This document shows, one piece after another, positions 8,952-17,124 of a stretch of DNA of 64,000 nt. The notes under the pieces were generated by a model. It was not told the origin of the DNA, searched no databases, and was given only the letters and a program-made list of their open reading frames with translations. Position numbers and translations under genes: made by a program. The stretch is from CADCTM01 sp049671305 (lineage in GTDB: Bacteria > Cyanobacteriota > Cyanobacteriia > Cyanobacteriales > Coleofasciculaceae). Where the stretch lies: the NCBI GenBank assembly GCA_049671305.1, contig JBATUR010000052.1, forward strand, positions 22,932-86,931, read 5' to 3'. Numbering within the stretch: position 1 is the stretch's first letter; every line of letters starts with the position of its first letter.

Positions 8952-8972
8952 GTTCAAGTTAGGTCACAATAG

Positions 8973-9197
8973 AAAGTATTAGGCAGGGGCAATATTTTTG
9001 ATACCAAAGGTACAACGATTCTAGACGAAAGTTTGATTAATAAAGAGCCACCAGTTAATAAATATCAAGTTGCACGGTTGATTGGGGGACATTTGCGATT
9101 GGATACGCCCAAGCAGGTATAATTGCTGCAAAATGCTGAGTTACTTGCAGAAGTTAAAAAATACAAATTTTCCTTCAAAGATAGCTTGATATCTTGA
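8973..9197 (+). pseudogene. decayed gene fragment with an internal stop
   Basis: A frame reading protein-like sequence runs from 8973 to a TGA at 9195-9197, interrupted by one TAA at 9120-9122. Before the stop it reads like a real domain, for example GTTILDESLINKEPPVNKYQ and LIGGHLRLDTPKQV. After it come LLQNAELLAEVKKYKF and a normal stop. No start codon or upstream domain is present. I do not recognise the family. It looks like the C-terminal part of a lost gene left beside the QW-repeat membrane protein. Confidence 0.4.
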
Positions 9198-9211
9198 GCA
9201 GATACAAGCAA

Positions 9212-9511
9212 CTAATGAACACTACTCAAACTATTAGCTGCCGTATTCTGTTGATAAGGAAAGATTGCACAACGGTCATCTAATCTAACTTCATCTTCAA
9301 AAGCTATACCAAAAAATTCCCATTTTGTACAAGTATCATAACGATTGTAATATTGCATTTCCGGATGGTCAGCATCATATTCCACCTTCCAAACTGCTTC
9401 GCCTAATTCTTCTTCTAACTCTTGATCGTGAACCGGATTTTGGATCAGCCAATCAATTTCTACTATGTCATACATGGGAAATTGATTACAGTAAAAAATG
9501 CCAATAGCCAT
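9212..9511 (-). CDS. hypothetical protein, 99 residues
   Basis: The product is acidic, with many aromatic residues (CNQFPMYDIVEIDW, YYNRYDTCTKWEFFGIAF). No membrane segment or recognisable motif is present, and I do not recognise the family. It stands alone between the decayed fragment and ndhO. Confidence 0.5.
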   Translation of the reverse strand: MAIGIFYCNQFPMYDIVEIDWLIQNPVHDQELEEELGEAVWKVEYDADHPEMQYYNRYDTCTKWEFFGIAFEDEVRLDDRCAIFPYQQNTAANSLSSVH

Positions 9512-9707
9512 TTTTAACCTTCCTTAAAATAGATGCACCTAGCAAGGCTATTATTATTTATTCCCCTAGAAGAAAACAAATCTGTCTTTAGGTAGAAAAA
9601 TTCAGTCAATAACCAATTGCCTATTTTAACGAACTGTGGCACTGCCCAGAAACTAGGTTCAACATCTTTGCCGCGCCGCACTAAGTTTTGCTAGATAAAA
9701 AATTGAA

Positions 9708-9733
9708 CCCGCAATAGCGAAGTGCTACGCGGG
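9708..9733. repeat. inverted repeat downstream of ndhO
   Basis: CCCGC at 9708-9712 pairs with GCGGG at 9729-9733, and inside it TAGC at 9715-9718 pairs with GCTA at 9724-9727. It lies about 18 bases after the ndhO stop on the minus strand and could end that transcript, although no clear U-tract follows. It also resembles short GCGTAGC-type intergenic repeats of cyanobacteria. Confidence 0.4.
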
Positions 9734-9750
9734 GCTTTAACTAACGATTT

Positions 9751-9990
9751 CTAAGCCTCAGTCGTCGCAGCAGCGCCAGCTTCATCTAACTGATCAATAT
9801 GTAACCAAATATTTGGCGTCGGCACTTGACCAAACTTAATAAAAGCATAATCGCCCTTCATGTCTACCACTTCCCCACTAGTCTCAAAAAGATAAGGCGG
9901 AAGACGTGAATCACTAGCTTGGATTTCCACACTATTTTCCAACTTTTCCCGGTTAGCGCGAACCATAGAGCCTTTTTTAATACTTGCCAT
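9751..9990 (-). CDS. ndhO: NAD(P)H-quinone oxidoreductase subunit O
   Basis: NdhO is a small peripheral subunit of the photosynthetic NDH-1 complex at the thylakoid membrane. The 79-residue product matches it along its length: IKKGSMVRANREKLENSVE, PPYLFETSGEVVDMKGDYAF and PNIWLHIDQLD. I chose the ATG at 9990 because the family starts there; a longer frame reaching 10074 would run into mutM. The gene follows mutM by 56 bases and psaE further up, on the same strand. Confidence 0.93.
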   Translation of the reverse strand: MASIKKGSMVRANREKLENSVEIQASDSRLPPYLFETSGEVVDMKGDYAFIKFGQVPTPNIWLHIDQLDEAGAAATTEA

Positions 9991-10046
9991 AATTACCGTT
10001 GAGTACTCCTGCCTTAAGATAACTTTGTTTAGCATTTTAAGATGAG

Positions 10047-10901
10047 TTAAGCCAAAGCTTGACAGTTTGGACAAAAATGAGCAGATCGTCCTGCCAGCTT
10101 CACCCGTTCAATATTCGTGCCACAAACCCGACAAGCTTCACCCTTGCGCCCATATACCCAGGCAACACCGCCATAATTGCCATTCACACCCAACACGCTC
10201 AAAAAGTCACTAAAGCTTGTGCCACCAGACTCGATACTAGTTTGCAAGACTTGGATAATTGCCTCACGTAGGCGCTCAATTTGCTTAATATTCAAATCTG
10301 CACAAAGCCTTTGAGGTGGAATGCCGCTCAAAAATAAAGCTTCATCAGCATAAATATTACCCACACCCGCCACTAATTCCTGATCCAGCAAAGCCGTCTT
10401 AATCGAGCGTTGCCGCGACTTTAGCTTACTTGCTAAATACTCAACCGAAAAATCATCGGAAAAAGGCTCTGGTCCCAGCCGAGAAAGCCCTGTAACGATA
10501 CTTTCTAGTGCGACGTTAGGGGGAACCAACCACATCTTACCAAAGGTTCTAGTATCAACAAAACGCAATTCACGGTCGTTTTGAAAGAACAAGCGCACTC
10601 GCGTATGTTTTTGCAATGGTTGCTCTGTCTCAACCCAAAGTAATTGCCCAGTCATCCGCAGATGAACACCCAACCACCCCGCCGCCGTTGTGTCCCCGTG
10701 CTGCAACTCTGCCAATAAATACTTACCACGCCGCTGCCAATTGCTAATTGTGACATTTTGCAACGGGTTCAAAAAATCTTGCACAGAAAGAGGGTGGGCG
10801 ATAGTGCGATGAAGCAACACATCCCCACCCAGAATTTTTTGATTCAAGGTCAATTGATTTAGACCTCGACAAACTGTTTCAACTTCAGGAAGTTCAGGCA
10901 C
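10047..10901 (-). CDS. mutM: formamidopyrimidine-DNA glycosylase
   Basis: MutM (Fpg) removes oxidised purines such as 8-oxoguanine and nicks the abasic site. The 284-residue protein starts with MPELPEVETVCRGL, so the catalytic N-terminal proline (Pro2 in the gene) and Glu3 are present. The helix-two-turn-helix region has QELVAGVGNIYADEALF. The C-terminal zinc finger is complete (CRVCGT, then CPNC). Its ATG begins 3 bases after the psaE stop, so psaE-mutM is surely one transcript, probably continuing into ndhO. Confidence 0.95.
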   Translation of the reverse strand: MPELPEVETVCRGLNQLTLNQKILGGDVLLHRTIAHPLSVQDFLNPLQNVTISNWQRRGKYLLAELQHGDTTAAGWLGVHLRMTGQLLWVETEQPLQKHTRVRLFFQNDRELRFVDTRTFGKMWLVPPNVALESIVTGLSRLGPEPFSDDFSVEYLASKLKSRQRSIKTALLDQELVAGVGNIYADEALFLSGIPPQRLCADLNIKQIERLREAIIQVLQTSIESGGTSFSDFLSVLGVNGNYGGVAWVYGRKGEACRVCGTNIERVKLAGRSAHFCPNCQALA

Positions 10902-10904
10902 GAC

Positions 10905-11270
10905 TTAACGCGCTTCCGTTCCCTGGTTAGCATCGCCTTCTACCACACCAGAACCTGATGGGGCGTCAGCCGGTGTTTTCTTGGCAGCGCCTGAACTGGC
11001 GGAACCTGTCTTGCGAGTTTTTGGCTCGACAGTGGTTTGCTTGCCACCGGAAGCTGCGGGCGTTTTTGCCTTTTTCTTCGGTGGTGCAATTTCGACTACT
11101 TCATCCATTGAGTAGTTATTGGTATTAACACCTGCGTAGTTAACTTTATCAAAACGAACAATTACAGGGTATTTGATACCGCTTTGATCTACCGTCGCGA
11201 CAGTACCAACATCCTGAAACCAGTAAGATTCCTTTCTGAGAATACGAACTGTAGAACCACGTTGAACCAT
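10905..11270 (-). CDS. psaE: photosystem I subunit IV with a long C-terminal extension
   Basis: PsaE is the stromal SH3-like subunit of photosystem I that helps dock ferredoxin and supports cyclic electron flow. Residues 1-62 are a full PsaE domain (VQRGSTVRILRKESYWF, GTVATVDQSGIKYPV, FDKVNYAGVNTNNY). PsaE is usually about 70-75 residues, but here it continues to residue 121 with a low-complexity tail. The tail is lysine-rich at first (PPKKKAKTPAASGGK), then rich in Ala, Gly, Ser and Thr, and ends acidic (GDANQGTEAR). The stop is followed directly by mutM. Confidence 0.95.
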   Translation of the reverse strand: MVQRGSTVRILRKESYWFQDVGTVATVDQSGIKYPVIVRFDKVNYAGVNTNNYSMDEVVEIAPPKKKAKTPAASGGKQTTVEPKTRKTGSASSGAAKKTPADAPSGSGVVEGDANQGTEAR

Positions 11271-11416
11271 AAGTTTTTTTACCTTGCGCTCTAACTTTAC
11301 AGAGTACTACTGGATCGGGACTGTCTGTTGCATCGGCTTTTTAAGTTTTATTACTTCCGAGCATTTTGAGAGTGGGATTTGAGCTTTTTTTGGGCTAATT
11401 GTTGCTTAAATCAAGT

Positions 11417-12025
11417 TTAGTCTTGCCAACGGACTTGCACGAAATGAGCCGCACGTCCCCAAAGATCTGAGGTGGCGCTAATGTCGGTAATTGCCAGGTT
11501 GAAGGGAATAGAGGTTGTCAGGTGGCGTTGAGCCAGAGTGCCAAGATCTGGTGTAAGTTGAGTAGCGGTGGCTGCAGCAATACCAATTCCCAGCATTTGC
11601 TCAAGGGGACTGCGTGGCAACAACAAATGTGCACCTATGGCTAGCCCTGCCGTCAAAAACATCCCTACAGAAAGGTTTGTACCACAACGGGGATGAACTG
11701 CTAAATCCCATTCTCCGGTTTTGAGGCGACTCAAGGCGGTGGGAACGGCTCGTTTTAAGTCGGTAGTATTAACTTGACCATAGAGATAAAAGCCTTCATC
11801 GGTGGATAAGCCGCCTAAGCTATTGTTGTCTGAGGGACTTGTGGCTTGGCGCTGATCTAGTACCCAAACTGTAGCGTGTTCTAGGGCATGAACTTGGCGC
11901 ACCATGAGAAGTTCTTTGAAGCCAGGAAGAAAGTTTAGCTGCTTGAGCAAGTCAGCATCTTGTGTGGGTTGTGGTGCGGCAAAGTCCCAGAAGTTGCCAG
12001 TTTGGGTAGAGGCAGTATTAGTCAT
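11417..12025 (-). CDS. DUF6391 domain protein
   Basis: The 202-residue protein carries the features I associate with DUF6391: QVHALEHATVWVLD (His46, Glu49, His50, an HxxEH pattern), GGLSTDEGFYLYG, and AVHPRCGTNLSVGM (His111, Cys114). Two hydrophobic segments follow, at about 118-135 and 143-160. The conserved His, Glu and Cys hint at a metal site, but the function is unknown. It lies upstream of psaE on the same strand with a 146-base gap. Confidence 0.75.
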   Translation of the reverse strand: MTNTASTQTGNFWDFAAPQPTQDADLLKQLNFLPGFKELLMVRQVHALEHATVWVLDQRQATSPSDNNSLGGLSTDEGFYLYGQVNTTDLKRAVPTALSRLKTGEWDLAVHPRCGTNLSVGMFLTAGLAIGAHLLLPRSPLEQMLGIGIAAATATQLTPDLGTLAQRHLTTSIPFNLAITDISATSDLWGRAAHFVQVRWQD

Positions 12026-12128
12026 GGCAGCACGACTCCTTTATTTTGCAAGTATTTTTAACTGTAGCGTTCTGATTAGGATTAGTGTTGTAAACGCTGG
12101 TGAAGTGCCGTTTCCACTTCCAGACAAC

Positions 12129-12725
12129 TTACGGTGAAGCTGGTGCTGGTGCCGTCGGTGCTGATACAGATGGTAGTGATAGTTCTACACCCGAACCTCT
12201 GTCATATATCTCAATATCCCATTGTCCAGAACGCATGGACTCAAAAGCAATAAAGCGACCATTTCCGCTAATGGTGGGATGACGAACTTCGGCGATGATA
12301 TCTTCGGTGATGCGATCGGCTTGCAAGCTTTGACGATCATAGACAAAGACATCTGGCTTACCTAGTTGCTCGGAAATATAAACAATATAACGACCATCGG
12401 CACTGATGTCTGGCTGCTCTTGCAAGCTACCTGGCTGGTTGAGTCCTGGTAAATCAATCAAACGGCGTTGTTGCACGTCGTAGAGGTAAATACTGCGCTG
12501 TGCGAGGCGGTCTGAACTAAAGACTAGGTAGCGACCATCATAAGAATAGTGGGGTTCTTGGTCGGGGGCGATGCTGTTGAGGGCGGCACCAAGGGTTTGA
12601 GTGGGTGGAGTGACGAAACCACGTGAGTTGAAGCCATCCAAAAACGAATTAAGGCAGCCACTTAATCCCCAGATTAAGCCAACTGCCAAAACTAATAAGA
12701 TCTTGCGACGCTTAGAAGATTTCAT
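12129..12725 (-). CDS. TolB-like PD40 repeat lipoprotein
   Basis: I chose the ATG at 12725, giving MKSSKRRKILLVLAVGLIWG and then a lipobox LSGC; a frame to 12761 exists but would bury the signal peptide. The 198-residue product is probably a lipoprotein. It has three PD40 beta-propeller blades, seen as PHYSYDGRYLVFSSD, PDISADGRYIVYIS and PTISGNGRFIAFES. That is too few for a full propeller, so it may multimerise. Its start overlaps the end of the PedR-like regulator gene by 14 bases. Confidence 0.8.
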   Translation of the reverse strand: MKSSKRRKILLVLAVGLIWGLSGCLNSFLDGFNSRGFVTPPTQTLGAALNSIAPDQEPHYSYDGRYLVFSSDRLAQRSIYLYDVQQRRLIDLPGLNQPGSLQEQPDISADGRYIVYISEQLGKPDVFVYDRQSLQADRITEDIIAEVRHPTISGNGRFIAFESMRSGQWDIEIYDRGSGVELSLPSVSAPTAPAPASP

Positions 12726-12984
12726 TACGAGGTGCTGGCAAGGGACAGCAGTTAACATCATTTAAGCAGACTTTGCCCCACTGTAATGCCCAACGGACAA
12801 GGGCTACACGGTTGAGTGTTGCTGTTTTGGTGAGAATGTTGCTGATGTGATTATCAACAGTGCGCTTGCTGATTTCTAGCTGCAGGGCGATTTCCTGATT
12901 GGTTAAGCCAGCGGCTACGAGTTCGATAATTTGTACTTCGCGATCGCTAAGAGACGCGGGGATATATGAGTCGCCACCAGCCAT
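12712..12984 (-). CDS. pedR: small LuxR-type regulator, PedR-like
   Basis: From the ATG at 12984 the product is 90 residues and consists of little more than a LuxR/NarL helix-turn-helix. LSDREVQIIELVAAGLTNQE and SKRTVDNHISNILTK are typical. There is no receiver domain. This matches PedR of Synechocystis (Ssl0564), a thioredoxin-responsive regulator of photosynthesis genes that works through a cysteine near residue 80. Here Cys73, Cys79 and Cys80 follow the HTH. The gene overlaps the PD40 lipoprotein gene by 14 bases. An in-frame GTG or ATG further up (13017) is less likely. Confidence 0.75.
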   Translation of the reverse strand: MAGGDSYIPASLSDREVQIIELVAAGLTNQEIALQLEISKRTVDNHISNILTKTATLNRVALVRWALQWGKVCLNDVNCCPLPAPRNEIF

Positions 12985-13182
12985 AGGTATTTTTTCCTTG
13001 GTATATCTACTTACCATCTTCTTCGATTCTAGAAGATTGTTTGTGGCGTCAGACTAGGAAAATCGAGGATTAGGCTTTCTTATGTCAGAAAAGATTAATT
13101 GATCACGGATTAGCTGCTTGCTGGTTATTCAATAATGACCAATGACTGATGATAGTCTAAAAATGTCGAAATAGGGAAAGCC

Positions 13183-14154
13183 GTGACCAATCTTCGTGTA
13201 ATCTGCCTTGGTGAAATATTATTCGATTTACTTGCTGATCAATTAGGGCGCCCACTTGAGCAAGTTGAATCCTGGAAGCCTTATCCAGGGGGCGCACCGG
13301 CAAATGTGGCTTGTGCTTTGGTTAAGTTGGGGACTGCTGCGGGTTTTGTCGGTTGTGTGGGTGAGGATGAGCCGGGAACGACTCTGGTGCAACTTTTGCA
13401 GGATATTGGGGTGGATAGTCGGGGTGTGCAACGTCATCAAGCACCAACGCGACAAGTTTATGTAGTAAGGTCTGCCAAGGGCGATCGCGAATTTGCTGGT
13501 TTTGGAGAGTTAGATACTTCTCAATTTGCTGATGCTTTTCTTGATGCTTCAAAGTTACCAGTCTCTTTGTTTGAGGAAGCTGATTTTTTAGTTTTAGGAA
13601 CTTTAGAATTAGCATATCCCCAAACTCGTGAGGCAATTTACCGAGCCTTGCAACTTGCTGAACAATATGATGTAAAAGTTTTGGTCGATATTAATTGGCG
13701 TCCCATGTTTTGGTCGGATCAAAGTGTGGCTAAACCGCTAATTTTGGAACTTTTAAAGAAGGTTGATTTTTTGAAAATTGCCAAAGAAGAAGCTGAGTTA
13801 TTATTTGATACTACGGATGCCGGAGCCATTACACATCGCTTAGGTTCTGTGGAAGGGGTGTTAGTTACTAATGGCGATCAAGAATGTAATTATTGCTTAA
13901 GTGATCATGAAGGTAAACTGCCGGCTTTTAAGATGGATGTTAAGGATACCACCGGGGCTGGTGATGGTTTTGTTGCAGGTTTTGTCCATCAGTTATGTCA
14001 GCATGGCTTGAAGTGTTTGGCTACACCTGAGTCGGCGAAAAGTGTGGTGCAGTATGCGAGTGCCGTGGGTGGATTAACTACTCTGAAACCCGGTGCAATT
14101 GCCGCTCAACCGACAAGTGCTGAGGTGGAGGAGTTCCTCAAGAAAATTGCTTAA
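13183..14154 (+). CDS. PfkB-family carbohydrate kinase (fructokinase-like)
   Basis: The 323-residue protein is a ribokinase/PfkB sugar kinase. It has CLGEILFDLLAD at the N-terminus, the PGGAPANVACALVKLG sugar-binding signature near 33-48, and the DTTGAGDGFVAGF anion-hole and catalytic-Asp signature near residue 260. Overall the sequence is closest to bacterial fructokinases, so fructose phosphorylation for sucrose breakdown is the best guess. The start is a GTG at 13183. It is divergent from the PedR-like gene across a 198-base spacer. Confidence 0.9.
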   Translation: MTNLRVICLGEILFDLLADQLGRPLEQVESWKPYPGGAPANVACALVKLGTAAGFVGCVGEDEPGTTLVQLLQDIGVDSRGVQRHQAPTRQVYVVRSAKGDREFAGFGELDTSQFADAFLDASKLPVSLFEEADFLVLGTLELAYPQTREAIYRALQLAEQYDVKVLVDINWRPMFWSDQSVAKPLILELLKKVDFLKIAKEEAELLFDTTDAGAITHRLGSVEGVLVTNGDQECNYCLSDHEGKLPAFKMDVKDTTGAGDGFVAGFVHQLCQHGLKCLATPESAKSVVQYASAVGGLTTLKPGAIAAQPTSAEVEEFLKKIA

Positions 14155-14349
14155 TGATGAGTAGGGGCGACTTATCAGTTGCCCCTCAAGCGATAGTTTT
14201 GTCGTGCTAGTGGCAATAATCAGGGTTTTGAATTAATAGTGCGAAAAAATCAGCTAACTTTTTCTTAATCAATCAATGAATCTGTTTTTTAAAGCAATTA
14301 ATTTAGAGATTATTATAAATATCCACCAGGCTTGGATATTACAATCTAT

Positions 14350-15120
14350 ATGCCTCAATTTCAATCTGAAGAATTTAAACAGCAGTGGCTTTGGCGTTTT
14401 TTAACGACGCTGCTATTAGGGGGGCAGATTGTAGTTCGTATCCTGAAAGGAAAAATGCGTTATCATCAAATTCTTGAAGAGATGGTAACTGTTGGTCCTG
14501 GTTCTGTTTCTTCGGTTTTATTAACTACCTGTTTTGCGGCGATGATTTTTACTGTGCAAACGGCACAAGAATTAATAAAATATGGCGCTGTTAATACTGT
14601 GGGAGGGGCTGTTGCGATCGCTTTTTGTCGTGAACTTGCCCCAATTTTAACAGCTAGTGTTGTTGCAGGGCAAGTTGGTTCGGCGTATGCTGCTGAAATT
14701 GGGGCTATGCAAGTTACAGAACAAATTGATGCTCTTTTGATGCTGAGAACTAATCCTATTGATTATTTGGTTATTCCTCGCGTTGTTGCTTGCTGTTTGA
14801 TGTTACCAATTCTAACAGTTATTGCTTTGTTTATTGGTATTGCTAGTAGTGTTTTTATTGCTAATCAACTTTATCAAATTGAGCCTAATATTTTTTTGAA
14901 TTCAATTCGAGATTTTTTAACTATCAAAGATTTAATAATAGTTTTAGTTAAATCTTTTCTATTTGGCGCAGTTGTATCGCTGATTGGTTGTGGCTGGGGA
15001 CTAACAACTAAAGGTGGTGTTAAGGGTGTTGGCAAGTCAGCAACTACAGCGGTAGTTACAGCTTGGGTTTGTATTTTCATTGTAGATTTTTTCTTAACTT
15101 TAGTTACTTTTCAACTATGA
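14350..15120 (+). CDS. MlaE-family lipid ABC transporter permease
   Basis: The 256-residue protein is an MlaE/YrbE permease, part of an ABC system that moves phospholipids or related lipids between membranes. It shows GPGSVSSVLLTTCFAAMIFTV, the family motif FCRELAPILTASVVAGQVGS and the QIDALLMLRTNPIDYLVIPR loop. Five or six membrane segments are expected. I use the ATG at 14350; a TTG at 14332 is also possible. Its TGA overlaps the ATG of the next gene (ATGA), so translation is coupled. No MlaF or MlaD gene is adjacent. Confidence 0.9.
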   Translation: MPQFQSEEFKQQWLWRFLTTLLLGGQIVVRILKGKMRYHQILEEMVTVGPGSVSSVLLTTCFAAMIFTVQTAQELIKYGAVNTVGGAVAIAFCRELAPILTASVVAGQVGSAYAAEIGAMQVTEQIDALLMLRTNPIDYLVIPRVVACCLMLPILTVIALFIGIASSVFIANQLYQIEPNIFLNSIRDFLTIKDLIIVLVKSFLFGAVVSLIGCGWGLTTKGGVKGVGKSATTAVVTAWVCIFIVDFFLTLVTFQL

Positions 15121-16367
15121 ATAACGCTTTTAGACAACCTAACAATAAAATCGCAAAAGCTGCTGCTGATAACGAAATACTCAAAAACTTAATTGTTGAT
15201 AAAATTGCTAATACGCCAAATCAGCGAATTACTTTTGCTGAATATATGGACTTAGTTTTATATCATCCAGAACAAGGTTATTATGCAACTGGAGCTGTTA
15301 ATATTGGCTCGGATGGTGATTTTTTTACCTCGCCTCATTTAGCTAATGACTTTGGTGAATTACTGGCGGAACAATTTGCCGAAATTTGGGATATATTAGG
15401 GCGCCCTACTCTATTTACTTTAATCGAAATGGGAGCAGGTCAAGGGCTTTTGGCGGCGGATGTGTTGGGTTATTTGCAGCGTCGGCATCCTGATTGTTTT
15501 GCAGCTTTAGAGTATCTAATTATTGAAAAAGCGGCGGGATTAATTGCTCAACAAAAACGCTTATTAGAGCCATTATTTCCCGTAAAATGGAGTTCTTTAG
15601 CCGAAGTTGCTAAGAATTCTATTAAAGTCGGCTGCTTTTTTTCTAATGAGTTAGTAGATGCTTTACCTGTACATCAAGTTATGGTTAGAGACGGACAACT
15701 ACAGGAAATTTATGTCACTATATCTAAAACCACGAATAATGAAATTGATTTTGTAGAAGTTATAGATAGTCCTTCAACGCCTCAGTTGAATCAATATTTT
15801 GAATTTGTAGAAATTGATTTAAGTAGTTATCCAAATGGTTATCGTACTGAGGTGAATTTGGCTGCTTTAGATTGGTTAAATACAGTTGCTAATTGCTTAG
15901 ATCAGGGTTTTCTTTTAACTATTGATTATGGCTATTCTGCGACACGATACTATCAACTTAGCCGTCATCAAGGAACTTTGCAATGCTACTTCCAACATCA
16001 ACATCATGATAATCCTTATTTGTATATTGGACATCAAGATATCACTGCTCATGTCGATTTTACGGCTTTAGAGCGTCAAGGGGAATTATCAGGGTTATGT
16101 AATGTCGGTTTTACTCAGCAGGGTTTGTTTTTGATGGCATTAGGATTAGGCGATCGCTTAACGGCTCTTTCCTGCTACGATAGCTCTCGTGGTCAAGTCG
16201 ATGCTAGTGCCAAAGATGTGATGGCAATTATGCAACGTCGTGATGCCTTACATCAGTTAATAAACCCAATGGGCATAGGTGGTTTTGGTGTTTTAATTCA
16301 GAGTAAAGGCTTGAATTCTGAACTAGGAAAAACACTTAAAGGTTTAAGTATTCCTCCCATGTTTTGA
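15117..16367 (+). CDS. MidA/NDUFAF7-type SAM-dependent methyltransferase
   Basis: The 416-residue protein belongs to the DUF185/MidA family, which includes the arginine methyltransferase NDUFAF7 that helps assemble complex I. Family motifs are RITFAEYMDLVLYHPEQGYY near the start, GDFFTSPHL, the SAM-binding EMGAGQGLLAADVL, and FSNELVDALPVHQV. The ATG at 15117 overlaps the previous stop codon and sets the start. A role in NDH-1 assembly is possible by analogy but unproven in cyanobacteria. Confidence 0.87.
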   Translation: MNNAFRQPNNKIAKAAADNEILKNLIVDKIANTPNQRITFAEYMDLVLYHPEQGYYATGAVNIGSDGDFFTSPHLANDFGELLAEQFAEIWDILGRPTLFTLIEMGAGQGLLAADVLGYLQRRHPDCFAALEYLIIEKAAGLIAQQKRLLEPLFPVKWSSLAEVAKNSIKVGCFFSNELVDALPVHQVMVRDGQLQEIYVTISKTTNNEIDFVEVIDSPSTPQLNQYFEFVEIDLSSYPNGYRTEVNLAALDWLNTVANCLDQGFLLTIDYGYSATRYYQLSRHQGTLQCYFQHQHHDNPYLYIGHQDITAHVDFTALERQGELSGLCNVGFTQQGLFLMALGLGDRLTALSCYDSSRGQVDASAKDVMAIMQRRDALHQLINPMGIGGFGVLIQSKGLNSELGKTLKGLSIPPMF

Positions 16368-16867
16368 TACGTTACTATCTTGGTTTTGCCCTTAATTTTG
16401 AGGCAGAAAGCTCATATTTTGCCAAATCTGCTTTGTCCCTTGCTGGTAACAAATACCCCAATGGGCTCATGCATAAAATCGCGGTTTGCCCCACTGTCTA
16501 TGTCCCTATTTGATGATTTGGGTTGATTGGCACTTGGGACAATTCTAAGGAATTGAAGCTTTTAGCTTACCACTTACCATGACTATGCTGCACTGACGAT
16601 TTGAAGCAAAAAGCCTGTGGATCAACAAAAAATGCGATACTAAAGGCTAGGGATCACTTGAATTTGTATAGTCAATTACTTTTTAACATCAGAAACTATC
16701 TCTAAAGTTTTATTGCCGATAAGTATAAAAACTGGCATAATAAATAAAGAGCAGATAGAGACTATCTTTTATTTCTAACTCTCTGAAGCCATAAACTAGC
16801 TCAATTTTTCTGCCCAAAGTCTGTAAATTTTTCTTGTTTAAAAAACTACTAAAAAAAGGTTAAAAAA
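16368..16867. other. 500-base intergenic region, nothing recognised
   Basis: This AT-rich stretch lies between the MidA-type gene and the small zinc-ribbon gene. I see no open frame with coding character, no tRNA or known RNA signature and no repeat of note. It must hold the promoter of the small downstream gene; a purine-rich AAAAAAAGGTT just before its GTG may serve as a ribosome binding site. Confidence 0.4.
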
Positions 16868-17047
16868 GTGCGAATAATACAAGAAGTTCGATGTCCAAAC
16901 TGTGGTAGCCACGCCGAAAGACTTTATTTTGTAAAAACTGATTTAACTCAAACTCAATGTCCTGTTTGTGACTACTTAATGATTAACAAATCAAGCACAG
17001 GTAAGGTTATTGAGGCATACGCCCCAGGAATTTACGCCCGTCGCTAA
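16868..17047 (+). CDS. small zinc-ribbon protein, 59 residues
   Basis: A GTG start gives a 59-residue protein with a zinc ribbon: CPNC near residues 9-12 and CPVCDYLM near residues 33-40. It ends in a conserved-looking basic tail, APGIYARR. I recall near-identical small proteins across cyanobacteria, sometimes mislabelled as a PriA helicase. The gene is well isolated on both sides. The function is unknown; the fold suggests nucleic-acid or protein binding. The sequence is not interrupted and the cysteine spacing is intact, which supports a real gene despite its size. Confidence 0.8.
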   Translation: MRIIQEVRCPNCGSHAERLYFVKTDLTQTQCPVCDYLMINKSSTGKVIEAYAPGIYARR

Positions 17048-17070
17048 GACTTATTCTGGTGGAAGGGAAA

Positions 17071-17096
17071 ATCCCCGACTCCAAGAAGTCGGGGAT
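17071..17096. repeat. perfect hairpin, CCCGACTT family
   Basis: ATCCCCGACT at 17071-17080 pairs perfectly with AGTCGGGGAT at 17087-17096 over a 6-base loop. It sits between convergent genes (the zinc-ribbon gene on plus and rlmN on minus) and lacks a long T-run. It resembles hairpins at 50892 and 62918 and an internal part of the element at 56591. Confidence 0.7.
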
Positions 17097-17124
17097 CTGA
17101 GAGTTGAACCTAATACCTAAACTT

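Noticed and set aside
9991..10074. Longer ndhO start reaching into mutM
   Set aside because: NdhO homologues begin with the short basic segment at 9990, and the extension overlaps mutM without motif.
16368..16867. Possible noncoding RNA in the 500-base gap
   Set aside because: No match by eye to tmRNA, SRP RNA, 6S or Yfr1 signatures; partial pairings near 16600 do not form a consistent structure.
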